DNA of 64,000 nucleotides from Tumebacillus_A lipolyticus (GCF_042682745.1 NZ_JBHUIO010000005.1:1-64000), one strand, 5' to 3'. Positions 25,360 to 33,110 are shown, counted from the stretch's first letter. Numbers and translations are program-made. The notes: generated by a model from the sequence alone, not told the origin.

Positions 25360-25629
25360 CTGAAAGCGCACATTGCTTTCTGGTCACATGAAGTCTTTGA
25401 AAAAGTTTTATATAGATCGGTCGTGACTCCTTTTGCGGAATCCGAAAGAATCGACTGTCGGTACTAAGCATGATGGAATGTTCAGGTCTCAAGAATCATT
25501 CATGCCCATCAAAATTCGGGCTGTCCTGCAAATGAGAAATCGATACGGCAAAGTCGACCATGAATTGATCATTTATTGATCGTTTATCCGTTATTGATAG
25601 TTTTCGGTAGAGAACAACCGATCGCTTAC
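25360..25629. other. AT-richer intergenic region without a gene
   Basis: About 270 bp with no supported coding frame on either strand. Around 25563-25600 there are short direct repeats of ATTGAT (ATTGATCATTT, ATTGATCGTTT, then ATTGATAG). I see no convincing promoter. Confidence 0.5.
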
Positions 25630-25815
25630 TTACTCTTTTTTCGTTACGTATTCTCCCAACAGCCGCTCGATCGACTCCAATCGGTCGGCCATGCGCTTTG
25701 TGTTGCTCTTGATCTGGAAGATCGCGGCGATGATCAGCACGATCACAACGAGGATTCCTACAAAATAAGCTAACCCGAGCAGTTGGATGATGAACGTTCC
25801 TGCTAAAAAGTCCAT
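25630..25815 (-). CDS. Small single-pass membrane protein
   Basis: A 61-residue protein with one long N-terminal hydrophobic segment (about residues 5-36, LLGLAYFVGILVVIVLIIAA) and a charged, helical C-terminus (RMADRLESIERLLGEYVTKKE). This layout is common among small Bacilli membrane proteins of unknown role. TGGAGGT lies 8 nt before the ATG, so the gene is probably real despite its size. The hydrophobic stretch is long enough for a helical hairpin. Confidence 0.75.
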   Translation of the reverse strand: MDFLAGTFIIQLLGLAYFVGILVVIVLIIAAIFQIKSNTKRMADRLESIERLLGEYVTKKE

Positions 25816-25926
25816 TTTTCGTTACCTCCAAACGAATTGATATATGTTAGTACGGTTGATAATGGAAAAAGTTGCATCCGATGCGATTTATTTGGAAGTT
25901 GCGCGGAGTCAGCATGATGTTGTTGG

Positions 25927-26181
25927 TTACGGATACTTCATGTAGTCGTGTTGATCATCGCTGCTATGGTGATCTAACTCCAAGCACTCCAACTGAAAAT
26001 GATCCATTGGAACTGAAAGACGACTTGCTAATGCAGAAAGAATTTTGTGAGAGGGGCGAACACGACCATTTTCGATCTGAGATAGGAAGCTTGGTGTACA
26101 AAGGCCTTTTGCTAGCTCAATTAAAGTCATCCCTCTACTTAATCTCGATTTTTGCAGACGCTCTCCAGTAGTTGTTGCCAT
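25927..26181 (-). CDS. Short XRE-family HTH protein
   Basis: An 84-residue protein that is essentially only a helix-turn-helix: GERLQKSRLSRGMTLIELAK, then TPSFLSQIENGRVRPSHKILSALASRLSVP, as at the N-terminus of HTH-TPR regulators. It ends with an acidic/His tail (LDHHSSDDQHDYMKYP). It lacks the TPR domain of the neighbouring 26437 regulator, so it may be a truncated relative or a true small repressor. ATG 26181 is chosen because GGGGGAG lies 8 nt upstream. The same frame is open for a further 56 codons upstream and would add a hydrophobic segment (ILAVVYVFFISW). Confidence 0.75.
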   Translation of the reverse strand: MATTTGERLQKSRLSRGMTLIELAKGLCTPSFLSQIENGRVRPSHKILSALASRLSVPMDHFQLECLELDHHSSDDQHDYMKYP

Positions 26182-26336
26182 CAGCCGAACTCCCCCATCC
26201 AATATAATTGGTAATCTAAAACCAGTTGTCTTTGCATCATCATATCGGATAAAGAACTGCCAAGAAATAAAAAAGACGTACACGACGGCAAGTATTCGAT
26301 TGGCAAAAGGCTTCACAAGTGAATCGACAGCACCAG

Positions 26337-26367
26337 AAAATAAAATCACCTCCCCTTTGCGAGGAGG
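26337..26367 (-). terminator. Weak terminator of the HTH-TPR gene; contains an SD-like sequence
   Basis: CCTCC(TCGCAAAGG)GGAGG followed by TGATTTTATTTT, 70 nt after the 26437 stop. The 3' arm contains AAAGGGGAGGTGA, a near-perfect ribosome binding site with no ordinary start codon at proper distance, so a terminator is the simplest reading. Confidence 0.5.
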
Positions 26368-26436
26368 CTTGGCGTGAAAAGGCTTTATTGATCTAAAAAG
26401 AGGAACTGCCTATCTTCAAAAACAAGCTTAACTCGA

Positions 26437-27717
26437 TTAAAGCGATAACTGCTCATCCTCAATGATTTCCGTTCTCTTTTCGATAGCTTTGTTGCGTGCT
26501 TTTAGACTTGACATCGACACTTTCAAGCATTCGGTTGCCTCTACAAAAAGGCCTATTTTCTCAAAAATATTTGCTGCTTTAGCCCCGTACTCTATACTTT
26601 CGGAATATCTGTCCATCTTTTGTAAGAAAATAGAGAACACATAATAGACATGAGCGAGCTTCGGCTCCTCTCTCGCCATGTCTTCATCGAACAGCTCTAA
26701 AGCCATATGTAAATAGTGCCCCGCCTTCACCAATTCACCTTGCCCTATTTTGATCGATGCGATTCCTGCATAAGTGTGTGCGAGAAAACAGGCATCGTTC
26801 GCCCGTTCAAATTCTCTCGAACAATGCAACAATTCTTCCAAAGCTAGCTGCGGTTCTTTTTCTGCCATTAACAGAGCGTATTGTTGATTACTCTTCAATC
26901 GCTTCTCAAACAAAGTCAACGACTCATTGAGCGAATTCGCCTTCCAAAGATAGCGGATAGAATTTTCAATTTCATTCTTCTGCTGATAAAGCAGTGCGAT
27001 GTCGAAAAAAGTATCGGCTTGCTTCTTCAGGTCAGCCACACGATCATAAAATGTCTTAGCAATAGTGAAATATTCGAGAGCTTCCTCGTTCTTGCTCATC
27101 ACATTACAGACCTGACCTAAGTTGTAAGCAACTTCAGCCGCAATCAAGCTTGACGGGTTTCTTGAACAAATTTGATAAGCTCGCTGGTAATGAGAAAAAG
27201 CGTTCAGATTATCTCGAGTCAGGAAATATGCGTTCCCTAACTTATTATAAACATTTGCCAAAAAATGATCGTCAACCGATCGCTCACCTGCAAGTGATTG
27301 TTGTAGCTCCACCAATTTTGTGATGGCAACACTGGCTTGTCCCAACAGTGTCAAACAATCTGCATGAATCAAAATAAGTTCTCTCCGATTACCCTCAAGC
27401 AAGTCGTCGCGGCTATCAAGTTCATCCACAAAAGTCATTGCTTTCGAATATTCGCCATTTGCAACATGGTACTTTATAATGCCAATTTGGAGATCCGCTC
27501 GCAAATCCTCTACCTTTTCAAACATTACTTCATGAAGCGGTATGCTTAGCTTTTCTGCAATTCTTACTAAGAACTCTGGGGATGGAATGTGTCGCCCGTT
27601 TTCTAACAGACTAATTGTCTGTCTTGAGCAGATACCTTCTGCCACCTCATCTTGAGACAGCCCAAGATGAAGTCTGTAATGGCGAATCTTTGCACCTATA
27701 TCTTTGACTGTCCCCAT
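26437..27717 (-). CDS. HTH-TPR transcriptional regulator (RRNPP-like architecture)
   Basis: A 426-residue cytoplasmic regulator. An N-terminal XRE HTH (GAKIRHYRLHLGLSQDEVAEG, then SRQTISLLENGRHIPSPEFL) is followed by about 330 residues of degenerate tetratricopeptide repeats (for example ANVYNKLGNAYFLTRDNLNAFSH). This is the architecture of peptide-binding PlcR/NprR/Rgg-type regulators, but no obvious signalling-peptide gene was found. Start at ATG 27717 (MGTVKD) is preferred over GTG 27738 because GGTGGTGA is correctly spaced before it. The gene is more AT-rich than its neighbours, suggesting transfer. A similar protein is encoded at 51479-52765. Confidence 0.88.
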   Translation of the reverse strand: MGTVKDIGAKIRHYRLHLGLSQDEVAEGICSRQTISLLENGRHIPSPEFLVRIAEKLSIPLHEVMFEKVEDLRADLQIGIIKYHVANGEYSKAMTFVDELDSRDDLLEGNRRELILIHADCLTLLGQASVAITKLVELQQSLAGERSVDDHFLANVYNKLGNAYFLTRDNLNAFSHYQRAYQICSRNPSSLIAAEVAYNLGQVCNVMSKNEEALEYFTIAKTFYDRVADLKKQADTFFDIALLYQQKNEIENSIRYLWKANSLNESLTLFEKRLKSNQQYALLMAEKEPQLALEELLHCSREFERANDACFLAHTYAGIASIKIGQGELVKAGHYLHMALELFDEDMAREEPKLAHVYYVFSIFLQKMDRYSESIEYGAKAANIFEKIGLFVEATECLKVSMSSLKARNKAIEKRTEIIEDEQLSL

Positions 27718-27881
27718 CTCATTCACCACCCATTGCACTTTCCTTCAATCTTTCTCCAATCTAGTGATACTTGTTTTGTCAATTTGAAACCAGCACATTC
27801 AAAGGTAGCTTTCCAAAATCATAACATGCAAGCTATCTTGGTTCTATGAGAAGCTTTATAAAAACGATTGCCGTATGACAA

Positions 27882-27913
27882 AAAACACGTCAAACGGATG
27901 TTTGACGTGTTTT
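27882..27913 (-). terminator. Terminator of the tRNA cluster
   Basis: AAAACACGTCAAAC/GTTTGACGTGTTTT hairpin (14-bp arms) followed by Ts on the minus strand, 12-15 nt beyond the last tRNA. Confidence 0.92.
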
Positions 27914-27924
27914 CTACTACAGTA

Positions 27925-27999
27925 TGGTGCGATCGAGAGGAATCGAACCTCCGACCCCCACCGTGTCAAGGTGGTGCTCTCCCTCTGAGCTACGATCGC
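27925..27999 (-). tRNA. tRNA-Val (anticodon GAC)
   Basis: GCGATCG/CGATCGC acceptor, A discriminator and encoded CCA (27925-27927). Anticodon loop TTGACAC gives GAC; T arm GGTTCGATTCC. Last tRNA of the minus-strand cluster. Confidence 0.95.
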
Positions 28000-28005
28000 A
28001 TGTTT

Positions 28006-28080
28006 TGGAGGTGGCACCCGGATTTGAACCGGGGAATCAAGGTTTTGCAGACCTATGCCTTACCACTTGGCTATGCCACC
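28006..28080 (-). tRNA. tRNA-Cys (anticodon GCA)
   Basis: GGTGGCA/TGCCACC acceptor, U discriminator (a Cys identity element) and encoded CCA. Anticodon loop CTGCAAA gives GCA. Confidence 0.96.
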
Positions 28081-28087
28081 AGAACAA

Positions 28088-28162
28088 TGGAGCGGAAGAC
28101 GGGATTCGAACCCGCGACCCTCGCCTTGGCAAGGCGATGCTCTACCCCTGAGCCACTTCCGC
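28088..28162 (-). tRNA. tRNA-Gly (anticodon GCC)
   Basis: GCGGAAG/CTTCCGC acceptor, U discriminator and encoded CCA. Anticodon loop TTGCCAA gives GCC. Confidence 0.96.
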
Positions 28163-28317
28163 GTACAGGATGTACCGCGTCCAACGTTGCGACAGGACGT
28201 CGCGTTTTTAGTTGGACTTCCTTAAAAAATGCCAACTTGCAAACTAAGGTTGTACACGATCAGTCACAATATAGGACGTCGCGCCCTTAGTTGGACTACC
28301 ATTGAAAAAGTATTTGA
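28163..28317 (-). repeat. Structured repeat elements in the Phe-Gly tRNA spacer
   Basis: Two related units. In the first (28163-28223), read on the minus strand, GTCCAAC (28211-28217) can pair with GTTGGAC (28179-28185), enclosing an inner GCGAC-GTCCT-GTCGC hairpin, followed by the GTACA-TCC-TGTAC hairpin just before tRNA-Gly. The second (about 28223-28317) shares CCAACTAAGGGCGCGACGTCC, then diverges and closes with CTTAGTTTGCAAGTTGG. See also 28572-28819. Confidence 0.7.
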
Positions 28318-28320
28318 AAA

Positions 28321-28396
<76 letters not shown>

Positions 28397-28410
28397 TTGC
28401 AGTTTGAAAA

Positions 28411-28487
28411 TGGCGGAGCTGACGGGATTCGAACCCGCGGTCTCCTGCGTGACAGGCAGGCATGTTAGGCCTCTACACCACAGCTCC
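28411..28487 (-). tRNA. tRNA-Asp (anticodon GTC)
   Basis: GGAGCTG/CAGCTCC acceptor, G discriminator (Asp identity) and encoded CCA. Anticodon loop CTGTCAC gives GTC. Confidence 0.96.
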
Positions 28488-28495
28488 AGATATGA

Positions 28496-28571
28496 TGGTG
28501 GAGGTTGACGGGATCGAACCGCCGACCCTCTGCTTGTAAGGCAGATGCTCTCCCAGCTGAGCTAAACCTCC
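28496..28571 (-). tRNA. tRNA-Val (anticodon TAC)
   Basis: GGAGGTT/AACCTCC acceptor, A discriminator and encoded CCA. Anticodon loop CTTACAA gives TAC. Confidence 0.96.
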
Positions 28572-28819
28572 GACGTACAGGATGTACTAGTGCTGACGTT
28601 GCGACAGGACGTCGCGTTCTTAGTTGGCCTTCCTTTTAAAGGAGTACAAGTGCTGACGTTGCGACAGATCACTGCACTCTTAGTCAGCCTTCCTTTTGAA
28701 AGGTGCACTAGCATCAACATGGCGGCAAAACATCCGCTCACCGTTGACCGTCCTTTCAAGAACAGTATCTAATGTATCACACTCTCAACCGCCGGTCAAG
28801 AGTCCACCTTTTGGAAAAT
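28572..28819 (-). repeat. Structured repeat elements in the Ala-Val tRNA spacer
   Basis: Three tandem units of about 60 nt (near 28575-28634, 28635-28699, 28700-28760) related to those at 28163-28317. Each begins on the minus strand with AAAGGA(A/C). Outer arms vary but still pair in the second (GCTGAC/GTCAGC) and third (GTCAAC/GTTGAT); inner hairpins are GCGAC/GTCGC in the first and GCGG/CCGC in the third. The first unit looks chimeric, with arms that no longer match. A GTACA-TCC-TGTAC hairpin precedes tRNA-Val. Confidence 0.7.
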
Positions 28820-28894
28820 TGGTGGAGAATAGGGGACTTGAACCCCTGACCCCTGCACTGCCAGTGCAGTGCTCTACCACTGAGCTAATTCCCC
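28820..28894 (-). tRNA. tRNA-Ala (anticodon GGC)
   Basis: GGGGAAT/ATTCTCC acceptor with the G3-U70 wobble pair that specifies alanine, A discriminator and encoded CCA. Anticodon loop CTGGCAG gives GGC. First tRNA of the cluster. Confidence 0.96.
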
Positions 28895-28934
28895 GTGACG
28901 TAAGCACATAGCCGCGCGCTCGCGGCGACAAAAC

Positions 28935-28963
28935 CTATTATATGCGGGCAGCAGATGAAAATC
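28935..28963 (-). promoter_or_regulatory. Sigma-A promoter of the tRNA cluster
   Basis: Minus-strand TTGATT (28958-28963), 17-bp spacer and consensus TATAAT (28935-28940), 40 bp upstream of tRNA-Ala. Confidence 0.85.
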
Positions 28964-28980
28964 AATACCCAAATCGGAAC

Positions 28981-29009
28981 AAAAAAAGAGAACTCCTGAT
29001 GAAGTCCTC
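28981..29009 (-). terminator. Terminator of the mre11-rad50-speD unit
   Basis: GAGGACTTC/GGAGTTCTC hairpin (with G-U pairs) followed by seven Ts on the minus strand, 45 nt after the speD stop. Confidence 0.75.
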
Positions 29010-29053
29010 CCTTTGTCACCACTTGACAGACTTTCTGTGCGAATTACGCGCTA

Positions 29054-29440
29054 TTAGCGCAGAATTTCGACGTTCTGCTTCACATCTGCGAACGAGCCGA
29101 CACCGCGCGGGATGAAGATCGTCTCCACGCGCCCAGCGCGCAAACGCTTGGTGATATAATCGGTCGCCACCTGCGGGTCGATGCGATCGCCGCACGTGTA
29201 GACGTCGATGCTCGCGTAGCCATGTTCCGGAAAGGAGTGAATCGTCAGGTGGGACTCGGAGATGACCACCACCCCGCTCACCCCTTGCGGTGAAAACTTG
29301 TGAAACACCACTTCGCGCACCTCCGCGCCCGATTCGAGCGCCGCGTTCACCATGACCTTCTCCACATCCGCTTGGCTGTTCAAGATCTGCTGATCACATT
29401 CCCAAAGCTCTGCGATGACATGTCGCCCCATCGTGTCCAT
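29054..29440 (-). CDS. speD: S-adenosylmethionine decarboxylase proenzyme
   Basis: A 128-residue prokaryotic class 1B AdoMetDC, which makes the aminopropyl donor for spermidine. It self-cleaves between Glu and Ser in SESHLTIHSFPEHGYASIDVYTCG to form the pyruvoyl cofactor; the His in TIH and the Cys in YTCG are the conserved catalytic residues. Length matches B. subtilis SpeD. GAGGAGG lies 8 nt before the ATG. Spermidine synthase (speE) is not in the window. It is the last gene after the Rad50 pieces; the link to DNA repair is probably only positional. Confidence 0.97.
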   Translation of the reverse strand: MDTMGRHVIAELWECDQQILNSQADVEKVMVNAALESGAEVREVVFHKFSPQGVSGVVVISESHLTIHSFPEHGYASIDVYTCGDRIDPQVATDYITKRLRAGRVETIFIPRGVGSFADVKQNVEILR

Positions 29441-29470
29441 CTGTTCAGCCTCCTCGCTGTGGGATGCGAA

Positions 29471-30142
29471 CTATGCGTTTTCGAGACTCTGATAGACTCG
29501 AACATAGCTTTTCCCTGAACGCATTTCCACGATGTACGAAGTATCTCCCGTGTTTGCCAGATGCTGGTTGTGCGTGACCATGATGATCTGCCGCCCGAAC
29601 GCGGTCGACAGCTGTTTCAAAAACTCGGCCACCTGCCGGCTGTACTCTTCGGAAACGTGCTTCGCCGGCTCATCGAGGATGATCGGGCCGTCAAGCTGCG
29701 GCCGGTTCGCATGCAAGAGCGCCGCTCGCAGCGCGAGGGAGATCACATCGACCACACCCCCGCCGCGCGCATCCTGCGGCCGCGTCTGCACCGGTATCTC
29801 ACCGCCATATTTGGAGACGACCAGAAACTCCCCGTCCGCGCGCCCCCGCACTTCTTCGATCACCACGCGAAACTCGATGTCCTGATCGCCAAATATAAAC
29901 TGCAGCGCGTTGGTGACCATCGTCTCGATCTGACGGCGCGCCTGCTCACGTGCAAACGCGCTCGATTCTTGCAGCAAGATTTTGACCTGCTCCAGCTTTT
30001 CGATCTCCGCTCGCTTCTGCGCCTGTCGCTCTTCCAGTTGGCGCTTTTTGCGCAGCAGCAATTCCTGCTCGCCCAAGCGGCGGTTGTAGAGATCGCGCAG
30101 CTTAGAGATCGCCCCATCCAAGTTCGCAATATCTGCTGTCAT
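29471..30142 (-). CDS. Rad50/SbcC-like ATPase, C-terminal half (Walker B piece)
   Basis: A 223-residue protein corresponding to the C-terminal arm of Rad50/SbcC. Residues 20-75 form a Glu/Arg/Lys-rich coiled coil. The ABC signature region is ARGGGVVDVISLALRAAL (125-142) in place of the usual LSGGE. Walker B is IILDEP (154-159), followed by a D-loop (KHVSEE) and the switch His191 in MVTHNQH. It has no Walker A, so it can only be active with the Walker A protein at 30394-32010. TAGGTGAG precedes the ATG; the 85-residue gene ends 10 nt upstream. Confidence 0.88.
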   Translation of the reverse strand: MTADIANLDGAISKLRDLYNRRLGEQELLLRKKRQLEERQAQKRAEIEKLEQVKILLQESSAFAREQARRQIETMVTNALQFIFGDQDIEFRVVIEEVRGRADGEFLVVSKYGGEIPVQTRPQDARGGGVVDVISLALRAALLHANRPQLDGPIILDEPAKHVSEEYSRQVAEFLKQLSTAFGRQIIMVTHNQHLANTGDTSYIVEMRSGKSYVRVYQSLENA

Positions 30143-30152
30143 CTTCGCTCAC

Positions 30153-30410
30153 CTACGCCTGCGGGTTGATCAGGTCCCACGGAATCAGACCTTCCACTTC
30201 GTCTGCCAGCTGGGCGATCTCCTGCTCCAACTTGAGGATTTCTTCCTCAAGCATCGCCGGGTCGACCTGTTCAGCACGGATCTGCTCCAAGATTTCCTCC
30301 TGCTGTTTTAACAGCGCATCCTTCTTCAGTTCCGCCTTGTAGCGCATGTCTTTCGCTTTGGCGAGGCCATCTTTTAAGGTGGTCAGTTTGCTATCAATCG
30401 CTGTGCTCAT
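30153..30410 (-). CDS. Small coiled-coil protein between the Rad50 pieces
   Basis: An 85-residue protein, almost entirely charged helix (KDGLAKAKDMRYKAELKKDA, then LEEEILKLEQEIAQLADEVE), ending in a short WDLINPQA tail. No known domain is recognised. Its gene overlaps the end of the Walker A piece by 17 nt and precedes the Walker B piece by 10 nt, so it is very likely made together with them. It could bridge the two half-arms or stabilise the split coiled coil; this is inference. ATG 30410 has GGAGGGC upstream. Confidence 0.75.
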   Translation of the reverse strand: MSTAIDSKLTTLKDGLAKAKDMRYKAELKKDALLKQQEEILEQIRAEQVDPAMLEEEILKLEQEIAQLADEVEGLIPWDLINPQA

Positions 30411-32010
30411 CGGAGAGCCCTCCTTTAAATTCTTCGAGCAGTCGCTCGGTTGTATGTTCATCGATCGGCGCATAGCAGACGGGACAGGTTCCAGACTGTT
30501 TTAACGCTCTGCTGTACGCTCCCAGCCGCTCGGTGATCTCCAGCGCATTTTCCTTGAGCCAAACATCGGCCCGCCGCAACCGCTCCTGCAGGTCGAACAG
30601 ATCGGCGTTGCGCTTGACGAGCAGCTGATGGCGCTCTGTCAGCATCAGCAGCTGCTGAACGCCCCATTCGGCTCGCTCCGTCTGAGCAAGGGTGCTGAGC
30701 GCTCGGTGCAGAGAATCGATCTGTCCGCTCAACGCGTTCTGTCGCTGCTGATAGTCGCGCAGCTTCTGCACCTTTTGCAGCTGCCGTTCGAGCTGCTCCA
30801 TGCTCGCGCCGAGCGCAGGGGTCTGTGCGGTCAGCTCAAGGACTCGATCCACTTTGTTCAGCCGTACTGTCGTCTCGTCTCGCTTGATCGCGAGCGCATG
30901 CAAATTGGACAGGCGCCCTTTGGTCGCTTCGAGGTGCGCCACTTTTCGCTGCGCCGCCTCCAAACCGCTCGTCTGCTGCAACACCGCTTCCACGCGCCCG
31001 CTCAGCTGCTGCAGCTGCTGACTGGATGCGAAAAGTTGGCTGAGCCGCTTGGAGCGACCGCGCAGCGATTCGCCAGTAGCGATCCCCGCCTCCGCACGAG
31101 CAAGCTCTGCTGTCCGCTGCAAGACGAAATCGGCGTGCACGATGCCTGTCGCCACCTGTTCACGCTTTGCCTGCGCTTGCTTGAGGCGCAGCGACTTGCT
31201 CTGCAAGCTGATCGCCCGCTCCGTCTGCAGCGCGGCGCGATCGATCGATGCGGTCTTCGCCAGCACTTCGTTCGCCTCGATCAGATCGCTTTGCACCGCC
31301 TGATATTTTTTCGCCAACGCGCGCAGACGCTCCAAGCGACCGGAAAGCATTCTCGATCTCGCCTGCTTCTCTTCGACGAGCAACAGGATGTTTTCTAAAT
31401 AGGGCAGATCGGAAAACTGTTCCAGCTCCGCCGCCACCTCTGCTAACTGTTCGCGATACCCGCGCTCATCCGCGTTGGCGCGCGTCAGATCGCGGTTCGT
31501 ATCGCGAGAGGCCGCATCGATGATGTGCACGCCGTTGAGCCGTCCGATCGCCTTCGCTTTGATCGACCCAGGTTCGGAGAGCAAAAAGGGCGGTTCAAGC
31601 TGTGTCCCGAGGTGAAGCGCGGTCTCGTTGTCCTCATCGAGCGCCACTTTCCGCACGCCGGTCAGATCGCTCACCTCTTGCGGAACTGTGTTGCCAAACC
31701 CTTCATAGATCTGCTGATCACCGCTCGCCTGCACGACGATGTAGCGATTTTTGGACGAGGTTCGCTCGCGGGTGACCCGCGACCCGTCTGCCAGCTCGAC
31801 CGTCACGCGACACTGCGTAGCCCCGACGCGCATGAAGTCGGAGCCGCGCGGCTCGTTGTACAGCAGCCAGCGCAGCGCGCGGATCACCGCCGATTTCCCG
31901 TTGTCAGACGCGCCGACGATCACATTGAGGCCGTCATCGAACGACAGCTCGGTCAGCTCATGCGATTGAAAATTCTCGATGCGCAGATTGCGAATCGTCT
32001 TCAGGTTCAT
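30394..32010 (-). CDS. Rad50/SbcC-like ATPase, N-terminal half with terminal zinc hook
   Basis: A 538-residue protein matching the N-terminal half of Rad50. It starts LKTIRNLRIENFQSHELTEL, with Walker A GASDNGKS at 33-40. A long coiled coil (about 170-500) follows, then GTCPVCYAP at 507-515, the CxxC of a zinc hook, only 26 residues from the C-terminus. There is no Walker B. So the chain ends just past the hook, where an intact Rad50 would turn back. The start overlaps the nuclease stop (ATGA), with GGGGAGAG upstream. Confidence 0.88.
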   Translation of the reverse strand: MNLKTIRNLRIENFQSHELTELSFDDGLNVIVGASDNGKSAVIRALRWLLYNEPRGSDFMRVGATQCRVTVELADGSRVTRERTSSKNRYIVVQASGDQQIYEGFGNTVPQEVSDLTGVRKVALDEDNETALHLGTQLEPPFLLSEPGSIKAKAIGRLNGVHIIDAASRDTNRDLTRANADERGYREQLAEVAAELEQFSDLPYLENILLLVEEKQARSRMLSGRLERLRALAKKYQAVQSDLIEANEVLAKTASIDRAALQTERAISLQSKSLRLKQAQAKREQVATGIVHADFVLQRTAELARAEAGIATGESLRGRSKRLSQLFASSQQLQQLSGRVEAVLQQTSGLEAAQRKVAHLEATKGRLSNLHALAIKRDETTVRLNKVDRVLELTAQTPALGASMEQLERQLQKVQKLRDYQQRQNALSGQIDSLHRALSTLAQTERAEWGVQQLLMLTERHQLLVKRNADLFDLQERLRRADVWLKENALEITERLGAYSRALKQSGTCPVCYAPIDEHTTERLLEEFKGGLSDEHSD

Positions 32011-32996
32011 GATCTGCTCTCCCCGATCGACAGCCGCTCTTGCGCGAGCGCGATGCGGTTCATCGCTTCTTCGCGCACTTCCGCCTTCACCCCATCGCGG
32101 GAGGCGATCTCGTCGATGATCGCCCCGATGTCGATCACTTTGTAGTCGCCCGCCGCTTTGATGCCTTGGACAAAGTCGGCGAGGCGCTGTTGCATAAATG
32201 CGCTCTCCTCCTGCTTGGAGCGGTCGAGGCACTGCTCGCCGGGCAATGCGGAGGTCAGCTTGATCTTCTTGATCTGAAGCGCTCCGCTCGTCGTGTCTAA
32301 GATCAACACCTGCGGCGTGCGCCCCGCATCTGCCGGATGGTTGGACAGCCGCACAAATCCACCGGGGTTGTAAAAGATCTTGTCCTCATGCTTCACTTCC
32401 GGCCAGCCCATATGGTTGTGACCGCAGAGGGTGAGATGCGCCTTCGTCTCCAGGATCTGATCGACGCGCGTGTGCGCCACCCCTTCAATAAAAGCCCGAT
32501 CCATCAGCATGCCGTGGACGAGATGAATGCCGACATCCGCTTCGACAGAGTCGATCACATAGTCGAGGCGCGGGTCGCGGCGGTCGAGATCGTAATGGTA
32601 GTGCTGGCCTGTCACCTGGACCTTGATGCCGTTCTTTTCCAGATACAGCGGCTGCCCTGGATGGATCAGTCGCACCAGGCCGATTCGATCCATGAAGCCG
32701 AGCATCGTGCGCGGAAGCGTATCCGGATTATGACCAAAAATATCATGGTTGCCCGCGATGCCGTAGATCGGCACGCCCGCATCCCGCATCAGCGAGATGA
32801 AGTCGGCACAGACGGCGAGCGAAGGGCTCGGAATGTCAAAAAAATCGCCGCCGTGCAAGATGGCGTCCACCCCTTCACGCCTTGCGATCTCATTGACTTC
32901 CCGAAATTTATTTTGCAACGTCTCCACAAAATTGTCGGTGCGGTTCTGCGGTGAGCTCGCACGAATGTGGGTATCGGTGAGATATAGCAGTTTCAC
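32007..32996 (-). CDS. Mre11/SbcD-like metallophosphoesterase nuclease
   Basis: A 329-residue DNA repair nuclease subunit. All five phosphoesterase motifs are present: D8-T-H10, GGDFFD (49-54), GNHD (82-85), LVHGML (His161) and CGHNHMG (His193/195). These bind the two metal ions. The C-terminal ~90 residues are helical and would hold the Rad50-binding region. The start is a GTG with GAGAGGGGGAG upstream. It overlaps the Rad50 N-terminal piece by 4 nt. Given the neighbouring Rad50 pieces, HerA and NurA, Mre11 is a better comparison than housekeeping SbcD. Confidence 0.92.
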   Translation of the reverse strand: MKLLYLTDTHIRASSPQNRTDNFVETLQNKFREVNEIARREGVDAILHGGDFFDIPSPSLAVCADFISLMRDAGVPIYGIAGNHDIFGHNPDTLPRTMLGFMDRIGLVRLIHPGQPLYLEKNGIKVQVTGQHYHYDLDRRDPRLDYVIDSVEADVGIHLVHGMLMDRAFIEGVAHTRVDQILETKAHLTLCGHNHMGWPEVKHEDKIFYNPGGFVRLSNHPADAGRTPQVLILDTTSGALQIKKIKLTSALPGEQCLDRSKQEESAFMQQRLADFVQGIKAAGDYKVIDIGAIIDEIASRDGVKAEVREEAMNRIALAQERLSIGESRS

Positions 32997-33110
32997 AGGG
33001 GGCTCCCCCTCTCCATTTGCATTATGTCAACTTTCATTTTCGACGCGGGCCAGTCCGTTCCTGCACGAAAAAAAGAGAAAAATGTGGTATCTCAACGCCT
33101 TGAGGACAGC

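Noticed and set aside
29471..32010. Frameshifted rad50 pseudogene
   Set aside because: Each piece has its own start and ribosome binding site, the break comes after a conserved CxxC hook, and a separate small gene lies between, which a simple frameshift does not explain.
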